Positions 21,971-34,491 are shown, numbered from the stretch's first letter. The stretch: DNA of 64,000 nt from Agarophyton chilense (GCA_030374765.1 JARGXX010000100.1:124001-188000), one strand, 5' to 3'. Made by a program: numbers and translations. The notes: generated from the letters alone by a model not told the origin.

Positions 21971-22738
21971 TGTGGTATTCCACTGAAAACTGTTGAGGTC
22001 TCGGTGCAGTGTGTATCTCCAGAAATAAACGCGAAGAGCGGGTGTTGCTTTGCGAGCGACGGTTCTTACATAAGAAGAGAGTGTGCGGAAAGCAGCCAGG
22101 TATGCCTGAACAATGGTGAAAATACGTGTATTCACGAAGCGGATGTCCAGATGCGGCGGTACGTAATGCACACGAGATCGGCTCGAAAACCCTTGTGACA
22201 ACACAAATAACCAGGTGACAGTAGGGAAATCAACACACACACACACACAGAAAGCTGTAGAAAAAGAGCGGTAAGCGCGCAACAGTAGAGGGTATCCTCG
22301 GAACAAGAGCTATAGCTCAGAACGGTTAAGAACTGATACTATAGGTACCTCTTTGTGGTAAACCACTTTGGGATTTCTAGGACTCACCAAGATGGTATTT
22401 AGGTTGGTTGTTGGTTGGCCTTCGCCGTCCTCACCTGGGCCTTGTGCCGTTTAATGTGCCAAGAGGCAAAGCAAGTACTGTACAGTAATGCATACACGTG
22501 GCGTGCCGCCACACATTTATCTAAAGAATACCAAATAAAATATTTGGTGATGGAACCTTACAGTGCACACTAAATATAATAGTTCCTAATTAAATTTCTC
22601 CTGTCCCAATTTTCCATGAAGTAATTCTTCTCATTACTTATCGTAATCGAGTATAGCCCAAGCAATAGCTTATGAATGCCGTATCATGACTTCGTAGTAT
22701 TTCGATCGGTCGAACTCAGGTGCATCCAGAATGCTACA
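21971..22738 (-). repeat. E3 3' LTR (768 bp)
   Basis: It is TGTGGTATTC...ATGCTACA and matches 42032-42798. It holds a CA microsatellite near 22231-22249, which differs slightly in length between the two LTRs. Confidence 0.93.
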
Positions 22739-22915
22739 TATCCCCCCCCGTTAAGAGCGGAGCCCCTGCGACGCATTGTATGTAAAATCAATCGCAGCAC
22801 GCTTCTCGGACATTCCCATTATTCTTTTCGTATCACAACCTTGTGTTTTTCCAATCGACCAATCAACCTTGCGAGCATCTCGCTATTTTGTCCTTCAAGC
22901 CTTTCTTGTATCCGA

Positions 22916-24428
22916 CATCTCGCGATAGGCAACCTTCCGTCTTACGTGGTCAATCTAACTACGTCTTATGACGATCTCGACAACCCTCCGTTTCAGCAGA
23001 CTTCCGCGCCCCCTAGAGGTTCCGCTCCAATCTCCGGAACTGTTCCTTTTGCCGCAATCGGCTTCCAGTCCTGGTCCTGCATACTTTTCCTCCACAGCAG
23101 CTGTTCTGCAAGCTGCGTCCTCCTCCGTACAGAGGTTCCCACATTACGCGGACTTCGTCGGCCTAAACCCCCTGCAGCACTCTGCCCTATACGCGCGAGC
23201 ACCTTGGTTTTTCGCAGCGGCGGTCCGCGACGAAGCTCTGATGAATCAGTATGTGGTCGCCGGTCACCTTCCCGATGGTATCCATGGCATGCGTTATTTA
23301 CAACAGATTGGTTGAGCCCTTGCGCCGTCCCAAACAATGCAATCAGTCTCTTTGGAAACGAAAGCTTGCTCAAGGCGCGCGAACGATTCACCCGTCTGGT
23401 GTACCAGCGATTACGCCGCATTCTTAGCTTGGTGCATCTCAATGAGGCTTTGGATGTCCAAAGGTGGCACGGTGTTCGTAAAGTATCCAACGGGGCCCTC
23501 TGTACCGACAGTTCTCAACTACGCGCGTAACTCCGCTATGTCTGCAAACGAGATAATTCGTATTGGGAATTCCCCCGGTGGGAACGCCGTACCAGATATC
23601 AACTGGGATACTTGGTTCCATACCAGATGCTCGAAGTAGACCGAATTCGGTATAACTCGTGCGTCGGGCGCTACGTGCCGATTCCTCAATAGCGGCATGA
23701 GATCGAGAGTCCTCGTGGCTGTCCTGTGGAGCTCCCTCCTTCAATCACCTACATAGGTTCCTTACTCGCGAATGATCCGTTTTCTGGTTACTGGGTAGTC
23801 GTCTACAGTGAATTCATCGCGAAGATGGCCGTGTTCATCCTTTGGAATGTATACGACCCATATCGTTTGTGGTATATGAGCCCGATTCCTCGACAACTTG
23901 CGAGAGAACTCGATCTGTCGCTCGTCCTGGACTCACGTTCCATTCACGAAGAATTCTTGCGCTTGATGAATGTCATTGACCAGATTGACTGGACCCTTGG
24001 TCTTTCTGAACAGCAGGCTAGAGGAAGTCCTCGTCGCGACTACTCACCCGTGAGAACCGGTCCCGGCGGTGACTTTGTCTGGTACGACCCCTGGACTAAC
24101 CAGCATATCGACGGCGATCACGCCAGTGTTCTGCGGGAAACTCCGCAAGCAATGCCTCGAACCCCGCGGACTGGTTACATACACGAGCCAACTGCTCAGA
24201 ATGCAGACGCGTTCGTCGACGAGATGGAAGAAATCGATTACGACGAAGAGCCAGAAGAGGTTATCTTCGAAGATCCCGCTTTGGGTGAGAACGACGGCAT
24301 AGAGCCAGTAGTCCCTTCAGCGATGCAGAGCGCTGTACCTGAGCCTGTTTGACCAGCAGTGGATTCCCACGATGCCGAGCTTAGCAATCTGAGGCAGTTC
24401 CTCGAAGACGCTGGGATTCCTCCCTAAC
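22916..24428 (+). pseudogene. E3 antisense ORF (aORF family), several breaks
   Basis: This plus-strand ORF lies between the 3' LTR and pol and is homologous to the aORFs of E4 and E5. Shared blocks in order: LYARAPWF...AVRDEALMNQYV, NAISLFGNESLLKARERF then LVYQRLRR, LVPYQMLEVDRIR, VELPPSITYIGS...NDPFSGYWVVVYSEFIAKMAVF, YRLWYMSP, GDFVWYDPW, and a C-terminal LRQFLEDAGIPP. The blocks fall in two frames (shifts near 23,050 and 23,300), with a TAG near 23,690 and a stop at 24350-24352 before the last block. The acidic stretch VDEMEEIDYDEEPEEV resembles the acidic linker of E5. No known domain is recognised. Confidence 0.75.
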
Positions 24429-24565
24429 TTGTTCAAGGAAATCGACAGTAGATGCTGAATCTCTTGCGCTCCTCGATTGGAATCAACTCGGATAACCCGA
24501 ATACCTACCTTTTTTGCCTGAAGGCACTGTAACAAACCGACTAACGGTAGTTTTGAGATAACCAA

Positions 24566-24571
24566 AATAAA
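24566..24571 (+). terminator. Poly(A) signal for E3 antisense ORF
   Basis: AATAAA on the plus strand lies downstream of the aORF and before the convergent pol end, in a context (ATAACCAAAATAAAAC) resembling that at E4 (ATACCAATAAAAC). Confidence 0.55.
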
Positions 24572-24792
24572 ACGCTTTGATCTTCTGCAACTTCTTTGCT
24601 TCTTCTTCTCTCTGCGAGACCTCTGCTCTTCTTGCTTCACTCATCCCTTCTTGTGGACCTCTACTTCATTCTTCCTGCTTCTGGAGTTACTTTATACTTC
24701 TGTAGGGGTCAGATTCGATCAGGCTCTTCGGACGCAACCCAATCGATGAGAGCGTCATCAATGATGTGTGGGACATCGAGTTTTGCACGTCG

Positions 24793-27700
24793 TCAGTACG
24801 CGAGCACGTGTGATCGAGCTAGATTGCGTATGGGCTCCCATGTATCGTCTTCGTGTTGATACCTATATCAAAGCACTTTAAACAGTAAACTGTTGTCCTT
24901 TGCATGCCATCCACAATCTAGAATGCGTTTGATGATGTATTCCATCTCCTCAGTTGCGGACTCCTCAGTCGGGGTGACACTTTTGTGAACAGGTTCCGTA
25001 GCGTTCGCTATAGCGTTTGACATCGTGTCATCACTTTTTGTTGTCTTATCCACATCCGGGGTTCTCAAAGGCAGTCGTCTGGTTTTCCTATATATTTCTG
25101 GTCTGGCCGGTGCTTCCAACTTCCTTTTCGGTTTTTCCGAATCTTGCCGCAAGAACGCGACTTCAGTTGCCACTGTACGCCTTAGGCTTGCCTCTTTGGG
25201 CTTTTTCTATTCCCAATTTAAGGTGTCCGGATGTTCTGGGGGTGGACCCAAATGTTCGGTATCTTCCGCGAATGGGTCAGCCGATACAGTCATACTGTCT
25301 CCATGCGGCGTCTCCACAACTGAGGTGTCCCTTGTGGACTTCCTCTTTTCTTGGGACCTGCTGCGCTCCTCAGGGAGAGTTACGCTCTTCAATCCGTCAT
25401 GCATAATGGGCTTGCTGATCTCAGCTTCGGTTCCTTCTGAATCTACGCCAAATGGCGATTCTGTTCTGTCATCAGGACTCCCTGTAGAGCCTTCACGGTT
25501 TCTGATACGTGAGGTTTCATCCTCAATTTCTTTCGCGTCCGCAGCGTGGTCTGAGGGAGGTGCTGCAGTTCGCTGCGCGCGCACAGTGCGGATCGCCGTG
25601 TCTTCTCTAACTGCTACAGTGGGAGCTATGAATATGTCATGGGCCGATGCGCCGTTTGTCGCAAAACTGTTGTTAAGCTCTGTAAGTCGGATCTCCGAAC
25701 TCTTTTTACCACGTGGCAGTTTTGGTACTACTTTGGCCTGCGGCGTTATGTCCGCAAGCTCCTGCACAACTAGTGGCTGTGGCGGCTCCTGCACGTCAAC
25801 ATCTCCACGGATGGACTCCTTTCGCTGTACGTCAGCTTCTCGATCTGGCGCACCAACTACTCGGTCTCGAGAAATGCACTCCACCTCAGTACCTCTCCGT
25901 ATTGTCACGGTATATTGGTCGAATTTGACAACTTCATGCTGTCCTGTAGCGATCGGCGCTAACTTATGACGGCGTTTCTGTTTCTTGTCCTCTCCGGTCT
26001 TCCGGCTATCTTTCCTTTCCACTCTCAAGAAAACGTGTCCTCCCACTCGGATATCACGGAGTGCCCGTCGCATTGACGCGTCATAATTACGCTTGTAGCG
26101 CGCTTGGGCCTTTCCAATCTCTTTTGCAGCCTGGTTGGTGCGTTTGCGCAACTCAATCCTCCAGCGTAGGTGAAACTGAGCCGGCGTCGGAATTGACTCT
26201 TCTTCGCTTCGGTCCGAATCTACCTTGATTGGCAAATCCGCTTGTCGGTGAGATATTACCAATTCAAAGGGTGTTAGCTTCGTCGTCAAATGCACTTGCG
26301 TATTGTACGCGTAGCAAAGCGTGTCTGTATACAGATCCCATTCCTCCGGGTGTTCTTCGATGTAGTGCCGAATTGCGGCGAGTAGTGTACGGTTGTACCG
26401 TTCCACCTGCCTGTTACATTGCGGATGATACGTCGTGGTGAACACGTTCTGAACTCCAATTATCCTACATATATCTTGAAAGAAGCGTGCCCTGAATTGC
26501 TTGCCAATATCTGAGAGCAGAGTATCTAGTGGTCCGTAGTAATAAACCCAATGGTAGATAAACGCTTGTGATGTCACGGAAGCAGTAATCCGTTTCAGCG
26601 GAACAGTCTTAACCAGCTTAGAGAGGCGATCAGATATTAACAGAAGGTATCTGTTTCCCCGCTTCGAGCGGATCAATTCCCCAAGTATGTCAATACAAAC
26701 ATACTGTAGAGGTGCGATTGCTGGGAATAACTTCAGGGGCTTCTTCTTTTTCCAGAGCTTCACTCTATTCCTCGCGCAAGTTACGCCCATCTTAGCTGTT
26801 GCATGACAATACATTGCCAAACTTGACCAATAAAAGTCCTTTCTGAAGGTTAGGTAAAGCTTCGTACCTCCTGGATGAACACAAATTTGCGAATAATGTG
26901 CCAAATGCAGGATTCTGCTCTTGAGAGCGTGTGGTATCAGGATTTGCTCACATGATTCAACAGGTCGGACAAAGATTCCTCGATCGTCGAGTCGAAAAGG
27001 CAACACCTCCTCCCCGTTAAAACGAGAGCGGATAGCCGCGCAGAAGGCATCTGTGACTTGTTCAGGTAATACCTCTTCCAGAGAAATTCGTTCGAGTTGA
27101 TCTTCTGGATCAGTCTCCGTAGTCTGCGCTACCAGTAACTCTATTTGACAATTCTCTTCTTCTAGATCTTCTAGTTCTTCTTCTTTCAATATCAAATTTT
27201 CAGCTACCAAACATGGTATCTCATCATCAATTTTTAATTGGGTTTCTCCCAAGGTCTCGAGTTGCGATAACGCGTCAGTGTGTACGTTTGCAGTTCTCTT
27301 CTCGTAGTTGATTGTGAAATCAAATTCTGAAAGGCGCAGATGCCATTGCATTAAGCGTCCCGACGCGTCAGCAATCGACATGAGCCATATGAGGCATGAG
27401 TGATCGATATTGACCGTAGATTGAACACCCTGTAAGTAAGGTCTGAGGGTCGTTAGAGCCCAAACCATAGCAAGGCATTCCTTTTCTGACACAGAGTAGT
27501 TCTTTTCTGCCTGGTGCAATGTTCTCGACCAGTATCCAATAGGATGTCGTATGCCGTCTTCGTGCGTTTGAAAAAGGGCACACCCAGTCTGATAATCGCT
27601 AACGTCCGTATCGACGGAGTAAGGGAGATCAATTTTCGGAAGAGATAACGCAGGAGCTGTGGTGAGCACGTGTTTTAGCTTTGCGATAGCTTCCGCTTCG

Positions 27701-27849
27701 GCCTCTCCGAATTCCTTCAATTGAACTGGTTGTCTCTTCTTCAATAAAGCATTAAGTGGTGCAGCGATGTGCGAGTAGCGCGGCACAAATCGTCTGTAGA
27801 CGTTACAAAGTCCGAGAAAGGATCTCAATTGAGTCTGCGTTAACGGAAG
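24793..27849 (-). pseudogene. E3 pol, 3' part: RNase H, integrase, chromodomain
   Basis: This continues the E3 pol frame after the E4 insertion, whose junction falls within the RT connection region (…KPP then LTQTQLRSFLGL). RNase H (SVDTDVSDYQTGCALFQ) is followed by the integrase zinc finger, the DDE core (CIDILG, LSDIGKQF and RQVERYNRT around the D, D and E residues), a GQHEVV region in place of GPY/F and a long charged linker. It ends in a chromodomain (EYIIKRILDCG...DDTWEPI) at ~24793-24970. In-frame stops are TAG at 25207-25209 and TGA at 24868-24870; the latter replaces the conserved Trp of the chromodomain. The catalytic core is otherwise complete. Confidence 0.9.
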
Positions 27850-28565
27850 TGTAGTATCCGCTCTAACGGAGAGAGCAGACACCTGCGACAGCGTTCGGGC
27901 TGCCGATGGGTCCCTTGAGGCGAAGGAAAAAGGGTGGTAGAGCTACAACACCAGCGAGCTGGAAGTGGGGTGTAAAACCACTACTCGCCAGCGAGGGTGA
28001 ACAGTGCAACTGTAAAACGTTGATGGAACGTAGGTACGAGACGGCTCGTGAAGTGGTTGGGGGCTGACTATCTATTAAAGCTCGTCCGGATCTCCGGTTA
28101 AAGGATCCTAAGCGAGGAACAGAATAGTCATGATGCCCATGTTTTCTCCTTTACTTGGAGTCGGCGCTCACCTCTGGTACACTATATACTGCGTACCAGG
28201 GTGAGTGCCCAAATAAATATATAAATAATACCCAGTGGTCAGCCACTTAGCCAAACCACTGTATGGGTATGGTCCCTAATGGACGTCTAGCTAGAAAGGG
28301 TAGTAAAGCCCTCCACGTGGATCGCCACTACATGCGCCGTTGCGAATATGGCATTCCCCTAGGAAGGGTGGCAACTATGCGCGCGCCGTGGTAAGCCACT
28401 CGACCCATGACGCCACGTGTTCCACTAAGACGTTCTGCCTCTAGGCATCCTATGCGGGATACCGCTTCATATCACAATGCCGATGATAACACTCACTCAT
28501 AAGTTCCAACCGCGACTTCGCGAAAACCCAACCTATCGGATTCCCCGGCATAGTAGAATACTACA
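27850..28565 (-). repeat. E4 3' LTR (716 bp)
   Basis: It is TGTAGTATCC...GAATACTACA, a good terminal inverted repeat, and matches 36860-37575. The following plus-strand CACCTCCCTCG is the polypurine tract (GAGGGAGGTG) of the minus-strand element. Confidence 0.95.
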
Positions 28566-28733
28566 CACCTCCCTCGATAGGCGCGAACCATGGGGGACGC
28601 AAAAAGCTTTTACACGCAGTCGGAACAGTGTTCCGGGTACTCATCGTTATCACGAATTCCTCGCCGCCCGACCAACTTTTACAGTTCTCAACAGCATTCC
28701 GTTCCTCACCGCTCTTCAGCTTGATCTCTCGCG

Positions 28734-30323
28734 ATGGATCCGAACGCCAGGTCCAACCCGTTCCAGCCTTCCTCTGAGGATGTGCCTTCTGGGGCTCCGT
28801 CCAACACTGCTGGTTATGCGTGGCAGCCTACTGCTCAACTCGGTCCATACCGTTCGTTCCCCACACCGTACACTAGATTCCTGTCGGTACAGTTACCGCA
28901 CCCTGCGGATTTCTATGGACGAGATCCTCTCGACAACGTTGAACTTTTCGCGCGAGCGCCCTGGTTTGATCCAGTTGCTATCCGCGATGATGCGTTGATA
29001 CAACAGTATTTACACGGTTGGTACTTCCCTGACGGTATTCCGAAACACGCGATTCATAGCGACGATTGGGCGAGCCATATTGCTTTGCCAGACAACGCGA
29101 TTGCGCGATATTCAATGGAAACCTTGTCCGAAGCCCGTACGCGCTTCACCAAGCTGATTTACCAGCGTCTTCACCGATTCATCAGTATGGTTCTCCTCCC
29201 GCAGGACTGGGAACTAGATACCTAGAAAGCCCGTACCAACGGTGAAGGTTACTCGTATATCGAGACACTCGTTGAAGTCGATGTTAGCGGTTTGCGCGGT
29301 GTGCGCGGTGTGCGTGATGCAGCTCTCTGCTTTCAGCAACCTCATCTCCGTGCGGAGTTCCGCTTCCTTCGAAAGCGTGATATTTCCTATTGGGATTATT
29401 TCCGTTGAGAACGTCGTACTCGATCACGTTAGGGCTATTTGGTGCCGTATCAAATGATCGAGATTGAACGCATCCGGCGGAACGCGAGCTACGGGCACTA
29501 CATCGGTATTCCGGAGCATTGGGCGGCGATCGAGAGTCCTCGTCGTTGCCCTGTGGAGCTCCCACCGGCGATCTCCTACATCGGGTGCGCGTTGGTTAAC
29601 GACCCGTTCTCTGGATATTGGACGGTGGTTTATACCGAGTTTATCGCCAAGATGGCCGTTTTCCTCCTGTGGGATGCTTATGATGCCTTCAGAGTTTGGT
29701 ACATGTTGCCCACAGCGCGAAAGTATGCGAGAGAACTCGATCTTTCCCTTGTCCTGAGATCCGGTGCGAACCATGCTGAATTCCTCCATCTTGTGGATTT
29801 TATCGACAGTGTCGATTGCTCTGGAGTGCCAGCTGATCAATCCGCTCGCGGAACCCGTGCAAGGTACCACGACCATTCTCCTGGATGAACAGCAAGTGCT
29901 GGAGATTTCGTTTGGTACGACCCCTGGAAGCGCCAGTTGATCACCTCCGAGCAGGCTCGCTTTCTTCGGGAGAACCCGCGTGACATGCCACCGAACCAGC
30001 TTACTGGATACGTGTACGATGCTACTCCATCTGAGAACGGAGAGGAACCGTATGAGGAAGCGCCGGGAGCTGAGGCTGAACTCGGTTACGAGGACGAGCG
30101 AGAGCTGGTAGGCGTAGCGACTTCCGTCGATCAATCCGCAGCTGCGGGAGTTGCTCAAGAGTACTTTCATGGGTTTACCCAACAACAGAGTGCAGTGCTG
30201 GTCGAAGATCTAGGCTTGGATCCGCTGAGGCAGTTCCTTATAGATGCGGGTTTTCCCGTGGATCAAGTTCAGGGTGATCGCGCACAGCTTATTGCAAACC
30301 TGCGTGATCGCACGTCTCTTTGA
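28734..30323 (+). pseudogene. E4 antisense ORF (aORF family), one frame with four stops
   Basis: A single plus-strand frame of 529 codons starts at ATG 28734 (MDPNARSNPF), 168 bp after the 3' LTR, and ends at 30323. It has no frameshift but four in-frame stops: TAG 29223-29225, TGA 29406-29408, TAG 29430-29432, TGA 29886-29888. Aligned to E3 and E5 it shares LFARAPWFDPVAIRDDALIQ, ARTRFTKLIYQRLHRF, GYLVPYQMIEIERI, VELPPAISYIG, FSGYWTVVYTEF, FRVWYMLP, GDFVWYDPW and a C-terminal LRQFLIDAGFP...GDRAQLIANL. Predicted soluble: no signal peptide or membrane segment. Tryptophan and aromatic residues are frequent, and an acidic linker precedes the C-terminal block. The family is unrecognised. Confidence 0.8.
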
Positions 30324-30375
30324 TGATCCTAGAAAAGACTCCTATTCAACACCCTTGCGGTGGTATCTTGATACC

Positions 30376-30381
30376 AATAAA
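30376..30381 (+). terminator. Poly(A) signal for E4 antisense ORF
   Basis: AATAAA begins 53 bp after the aORF stop codon on the same strand. E5 has one at a similar distance. Confidence 0.6.
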
Positions 30382-30393
30382 ACTCCGGTGACT

Positions 30394-30603
30394 TCGTGTC
30401 TTCACGTTCCCTTCTTATCTTTCAGTCTTCATCTCTTCTCGCTTCTCGAGTTCATAACTTCTTCTTCTCGCTTCTCGAGTTCTTCAATCCTTCTTCTCGC
30501 TTCTCGAGTTTGTCATAGGTGATATTCAGTAAATGTCCTTTGCTTGCGTGTCTTCACGTTTCCTCTTCATGATTTCTTGTTTTCTTCTCGCCTTTCGAGT
30601 TTT
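30394..30603. repeat. Imperfect repeats between convergent aORF and pol ends
   Basis: The motif CTTCTTCTCGCTTCTCGAGTT occurs four times (around 30434, 30461, 30491 and 30582), and the word CGTGTCTTCACGTT occurs at both ends (~30395, ~30547), suggesting a partial ~150-bp duplication. Read on the pol strand the repeats are purine-rich (GAGAAGCGAGAAGAAG). The equivalent region of E3 (24588-24660) is also CTTCTTCTTC-rich. Confidence 0.6.
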
Positions 30604-30702
30604 TACTACCTTTGTGGCCCATACTGTGCCCATGAGCCCGACTATCGAGGAGTCGATCTCCCTGGCGAGTGGTAATCGCATGCGTCGATGATATCGCACG
30701 AG

Positions 30703-31550
30703 CTACGAACGGGGGATATGAGCTATAGGTTCCCACGTATCCGCTTCCGGAGGAAAACTGTACCAACGGACTCGATACAGTAATTCTATAGTATCTTCAT
30801 GCTCGCCATGTTGACATATGCGATCCATAACATATTCCTGGGCATTTCCCAATGCTTCCACTGTTGGCGCGAGACTCCTGTTAACAGGTTTGAAATGTCT
30901 TGGGGCTGACCTAAGCGTCTCTGTGTTAACAGTCTCAGCGTCGCTAAACGTTCGCTCGTCGACTAACTGTCGTTCTGCCCGCAGGGGCAGTGTACTCATT
31001 CCTTGACAACCTTTCTCAGATAAAGAGCTATCCTGTTTCCAGGTTCCATAGAAGCGTACATCTTGCTACTTCTCAATTCCATTCGTGGATGAACTTCCTT
31101 CGGTTTATCCGATTCTGACTGCTGTTGGGTTGACGATGGTGCTTGCACCACGACAGGAGGCGATACCTTTTCTTCTTCCAGCCCACGAGGGATGGGAGCC
31201 GATATCGGCGGAACAGCGAGTGGCGCGTCACCTGACCGTTCAGCCTGAAGCGGCAACGGCGCGTTTTCGCGTGCACTCGTTTCCAAGTCCTTGGGGCTAA
31301 AGTCCAAAACATCTTTCCTGCTTTCAGGTTCCATTTCTGTACTTACGGGTGTGCGCGTGCCACGGGGCGTATCTCGATACTTCGAGAAGTGGTCGGTGAT
31401 TACCAATAGGTAGCGATAACCTCGCCTTGAGCGAATCAATTCCCGTAGAATGTCAATACTGACGTATTGTAAAGGCGCTTTCGCCTGGATAACGTCATCG
31501 GTTTCCGCTTCCTGTAAAGCTTCACGCGATTCTTTGCACATGTTGTACAC
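30703..31550 (-). pseudogene. E4 pol C-terminal part: integrase start, linker, chromodomain
   Basis: After a frameshift near 31,500 the integrase core begins normally (VSIDILRELIRSRRGYRYLL, first catalytic Asp) but stops at ITDHFSK and runs straight into an unrelated charged linker. The segments carrying the second Asp and the Glu, present in E3 and E5, are absent. After another frameshift near 31,000 a chromodomain follows (EYVMDRICQHGEHEDTIELL then RVRWY and DTWEPI, ~30703-30840). This looks like an internal deletion removing most of the integrase, so this copy could move only with integrase supplied in trans. Confidence 0.8.
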
Positions 31551-33445
31551 AACCTCACTGTAGCATGGCAGTCCATTGCCAAAGTAGGCCAGAAAAAATC
31601 TCTTCTTAGAGTCATGAACAACTTCGTTCCTCCTGGATGACCAGACCGCCTGCTGTAGTGAGCCAGATGGAGTACTCGACTCTTCAAGACGTGTGGAATC
31701 ACGATTTGATCATGCTTTTCGACATTTCTTAACAGTATTCCTCGTGAATCGAGTGAAAAGTGGAGCTCCTCCCCCCCGTTAAGACGAGGGCGTATCGACG
31801 CACAAAACGTATCGGCGTGTTGCTCATTGAGGAGCTCAGTGTACGAGATTCGCTCAAGTTGAACTGAAGGGTCAGTGTCTGCTAATGCAAGAAACGGGTC
31901 TGCATTCGAATAATCCTCAAGGGTCTCTTGTTCCTCTTCTTCAAAAGATGTTGAATGGGTCTCCATGTAGAAGAAAGGTATCTCTTCATGGATTTCGCCT
32001 TGGGTTTCGCCCAGTGTTTTGAGTCGCGATAGCGCGTGAGCTTGGACACTGGCCAATCCCTTCTTATACTTCACTTCGATATCAAATTCAGAAAGGCGTA
32101 AGCGCCATCGTGTGAGACGAACAGACGGGTCTGAAATGGACAGTAACCATCGTAAAGACGAATGATCCGTGTTGACGGCAAAACGTTCTCCTTGGAGATA
32201 CGGTCGCAATGTGGTTAGAGCCCAAACGACTGCAAGGCATTCCTTTTCTTTCTTCTCAGCTGCGTTCAGCGATCTTGACCAGCAACCAGTGGGTTTGCGT
32301 TCACCATCAGCGTGTCTTTGAAAAAGGGCACACCCTATTTGGCACTCGCTAGAGTCGGTATCCACTGAGTATGGCAGGTTGGGGATGGGCAGCGCCATGA
32401 CTGGGGCTGTAATAATCTTTGTCTTCAGCATGTCGAACGCTTCCGCTTCAGCTTGTCTGAATTGTTCCAGCTGTACTGGTTGTCCTTTACGCAGCTTTGC
32501 GTTGAGCGGTGCCGCTATATGCGAGTATCGCGGCACGAATCGTCTGTAGACGTTGCACAAGCCGAGGAAAGAACGCAATTCCTTCTGTGTCGACGGAGGT
32601 TGTACTTCGCGGAGAGCCGCTGTTTGTGCCTCTTGAATGGCAAGCTGTCCCGGCTTGATCACATGTCCTAAGTACCGGACGGTGCCAGCGAACCATTCGC
32701 ATTTCTTGAACTTCAAGGTGATATCTGCGCTCTGTAGTGCTTTGAAGATCTCCTTGACATACCGTAAATGGCTTTCCACATCCGGGGAAAATATGATCAC
32801 ATCGTCCAAATAGACTAAACAAGTCTTCCACTTGTATCTTGAGAGCAAGATGTCTAGAGTACGCTGGAAAGTAGCCGGTGCATTCGTTAAGCCAAAGGGC
32901 ATCCTTTTGAAACGGTAGAGACCGGCGTGACACGCAAATGCGGTTTTATCTTGGTCTTCTTCCACTACAGGCACCTGCCAATAGCCAGAGTTGGCGTTCA
33001 ACGTGGTGAACACGTTTGCTTCTCCTACGCTGTCAATACATTCGTCCATTCGAGGCAACGGGTATGTATCTCGAACTGTAACTGCGTTCAGTTTTCGATA
33101 ATCGATACAGAATCGTAAAGAACCATCAGGTTTTGGAACCAGCACCACTGGTGAGGCCCAAGCAGATTGAGCTGCTTCGATTACTCCTTCTTCCAGCATT
33201 TTGCTGACATTCTCCCCCTCGATTTGGCGAGTTTGCGGTCCCGCTCTGTAGGGTGGTTGGGAGATGGGTCGTGACCCTGGGACCAAATCAATGTGTTGTT
33301 CCGTAGCGGAGATCTCTCCTAGTTTTTCACTCCACATGGATGTATACTTCTTCAGCATAGACCTGATCTTCGTTCTGTGGTGTTCCGACACATGTGCTAA
33401 GTCTAGCTCATCGACCAGGCTCTCTGGATCCTTTGCCGTTAGCAA
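31436..33445 (-). pseudogene. E4 reverse transcriptase, RNase H and integrase zinc finger
   Basis: This 669-codon frame covers RT (LRFCIDYRKLNAVTVRDTYP, FKRMPFGLTNAPATFQR, active site LVYLDDVIIFS at ~32800), the connection region (LRSFLGLCNVYRRFVP), RNase H (SVDTDSSECQIGCALFQ, then YLQGERFAVNTDHSSLRW) and the integrase HHCC finger (H...GHPGGTKL, CTTCAKNR). It copies element RNA into cDNA. The frame ends where the integrase core should begin, by a frameshift. Upstream in the same register are the linker (33497-33715) and protease (33989-34450), separated by several stops. Confidence 0.9.
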
Positions 33446-33496
33446 TTGATCTCCAGACGGAGTTTGCAGTTCTTCGTCTGTGTCACCGACATGGGT

Positions 33497-34450
33497 TTAT
33501 CCCAATACTTCTGCAGTAGAAATATGAGTAGGGACCACCACGGTGGGATGAGGCAAAGCTGTTGCAACAACCTGATTCTTCGGTATCTGATAATTGTTAT
33601 CGTTGAAGTTACTCACTAGTATCCAAAAGGGGCTACCAGGATCAATCTGAACAATGTCGTTAGCGACTAGAAATCCACGGGATTCGTACATCCGAGTATT
33701 CGGTTGAATTACCACGAGTCCGTGTCGTTCTGTTCTTACTTACACCCAAGTTTGGGTTTGCGCCTTCAACATGGCACTTTTCGCTACTCAAATCCTCGGC
33801 GAGACACGTCCTCGGGATTTCCCGTATTCCATAGATGGTGGAAGTGGAGGTGCTTCAGAGAAACGACTCATTGGCTTGCGAACAATTGGTACTATTGATC
33901 CATCATCTAGTTCCACTAGTTTTCTTCGCGAGCGAATGGCTTCGACAAACGTGTCGCACTAATCACATCCCAGTACCACTGGTGCAGCTCACGTCTTACA
34001 GACGATGAAGTCGACTAGGACTACAAAGCTTCCCAAACGCACCACGAGTCGAACTGTTCCCAGTGTCTTCACATCATTTTTGTTGGCATCCCGGATGTCC
34101 GGTAAAGGACCGTATCGAATACGTTCTAAGTCAGCAGGAGCGAGCTCCGATTCCCGTATAATGTTTGGACCAGCACTTGTGTCCAGGATAGTCAATAGAC
34201 TAGATAACAGATTTCTGTCAGAGCCGATGTCGGCATACACCTTATAGTTTCTTTTAGACACTACCATGAGGTAGCTTTCCCGTTTTGACGGACAAGTATA
34301 ACGTCTCCAAGGACGATATAACTCACAGTCAAACTGTGCTCGCTTTCCGTCAGGCGGATTGATTCCGTACGGCGGAAATTTGGGAGGCCTCAAGAGAATC
34401 TTGGGCCTCCAAGCGCGGGAGCAGGGAGGCGAGCTCTCTCTGGTCAGCAA
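33497..34450 (-). pseudogene. E4 protease and protease-RT linker
   Basis: This region is in the same reading register as the RT frame but broken by several stops. It contains a retropepsin-like site LDTSAGPNIIRESEL (DTSAG where DTGAG is expected; E3 has DTGAGPNFMR), the YADIGS strand before it and the flap-side block LVVRLGSFVVLVDFIV. Downstream, GLVVIQPNT and FLVANDIVQ match the linker of E3. It is the element protease, inactive here because of the Gly-to-Ser change and stops. Confidence 0.75.
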
Positions 34451-34491
34451 TACGGGATCGACTAGTGCCGACCCCCTAGGGGCTCTCTCAC

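Noticed and set aside
22231-22249. CA dinucleotide run in the E3 LTR as a regulatory element
   Set aside because: It is a simple microsatellite that varies in length between the two LTRs; no evidence of function.
22916-30323. The antisense ORFs as envelope genes
   Set aside because: They are on the strand opposite to pol and lack a signal peptide, membrane segment or glycoprotein-like Cys pattern.
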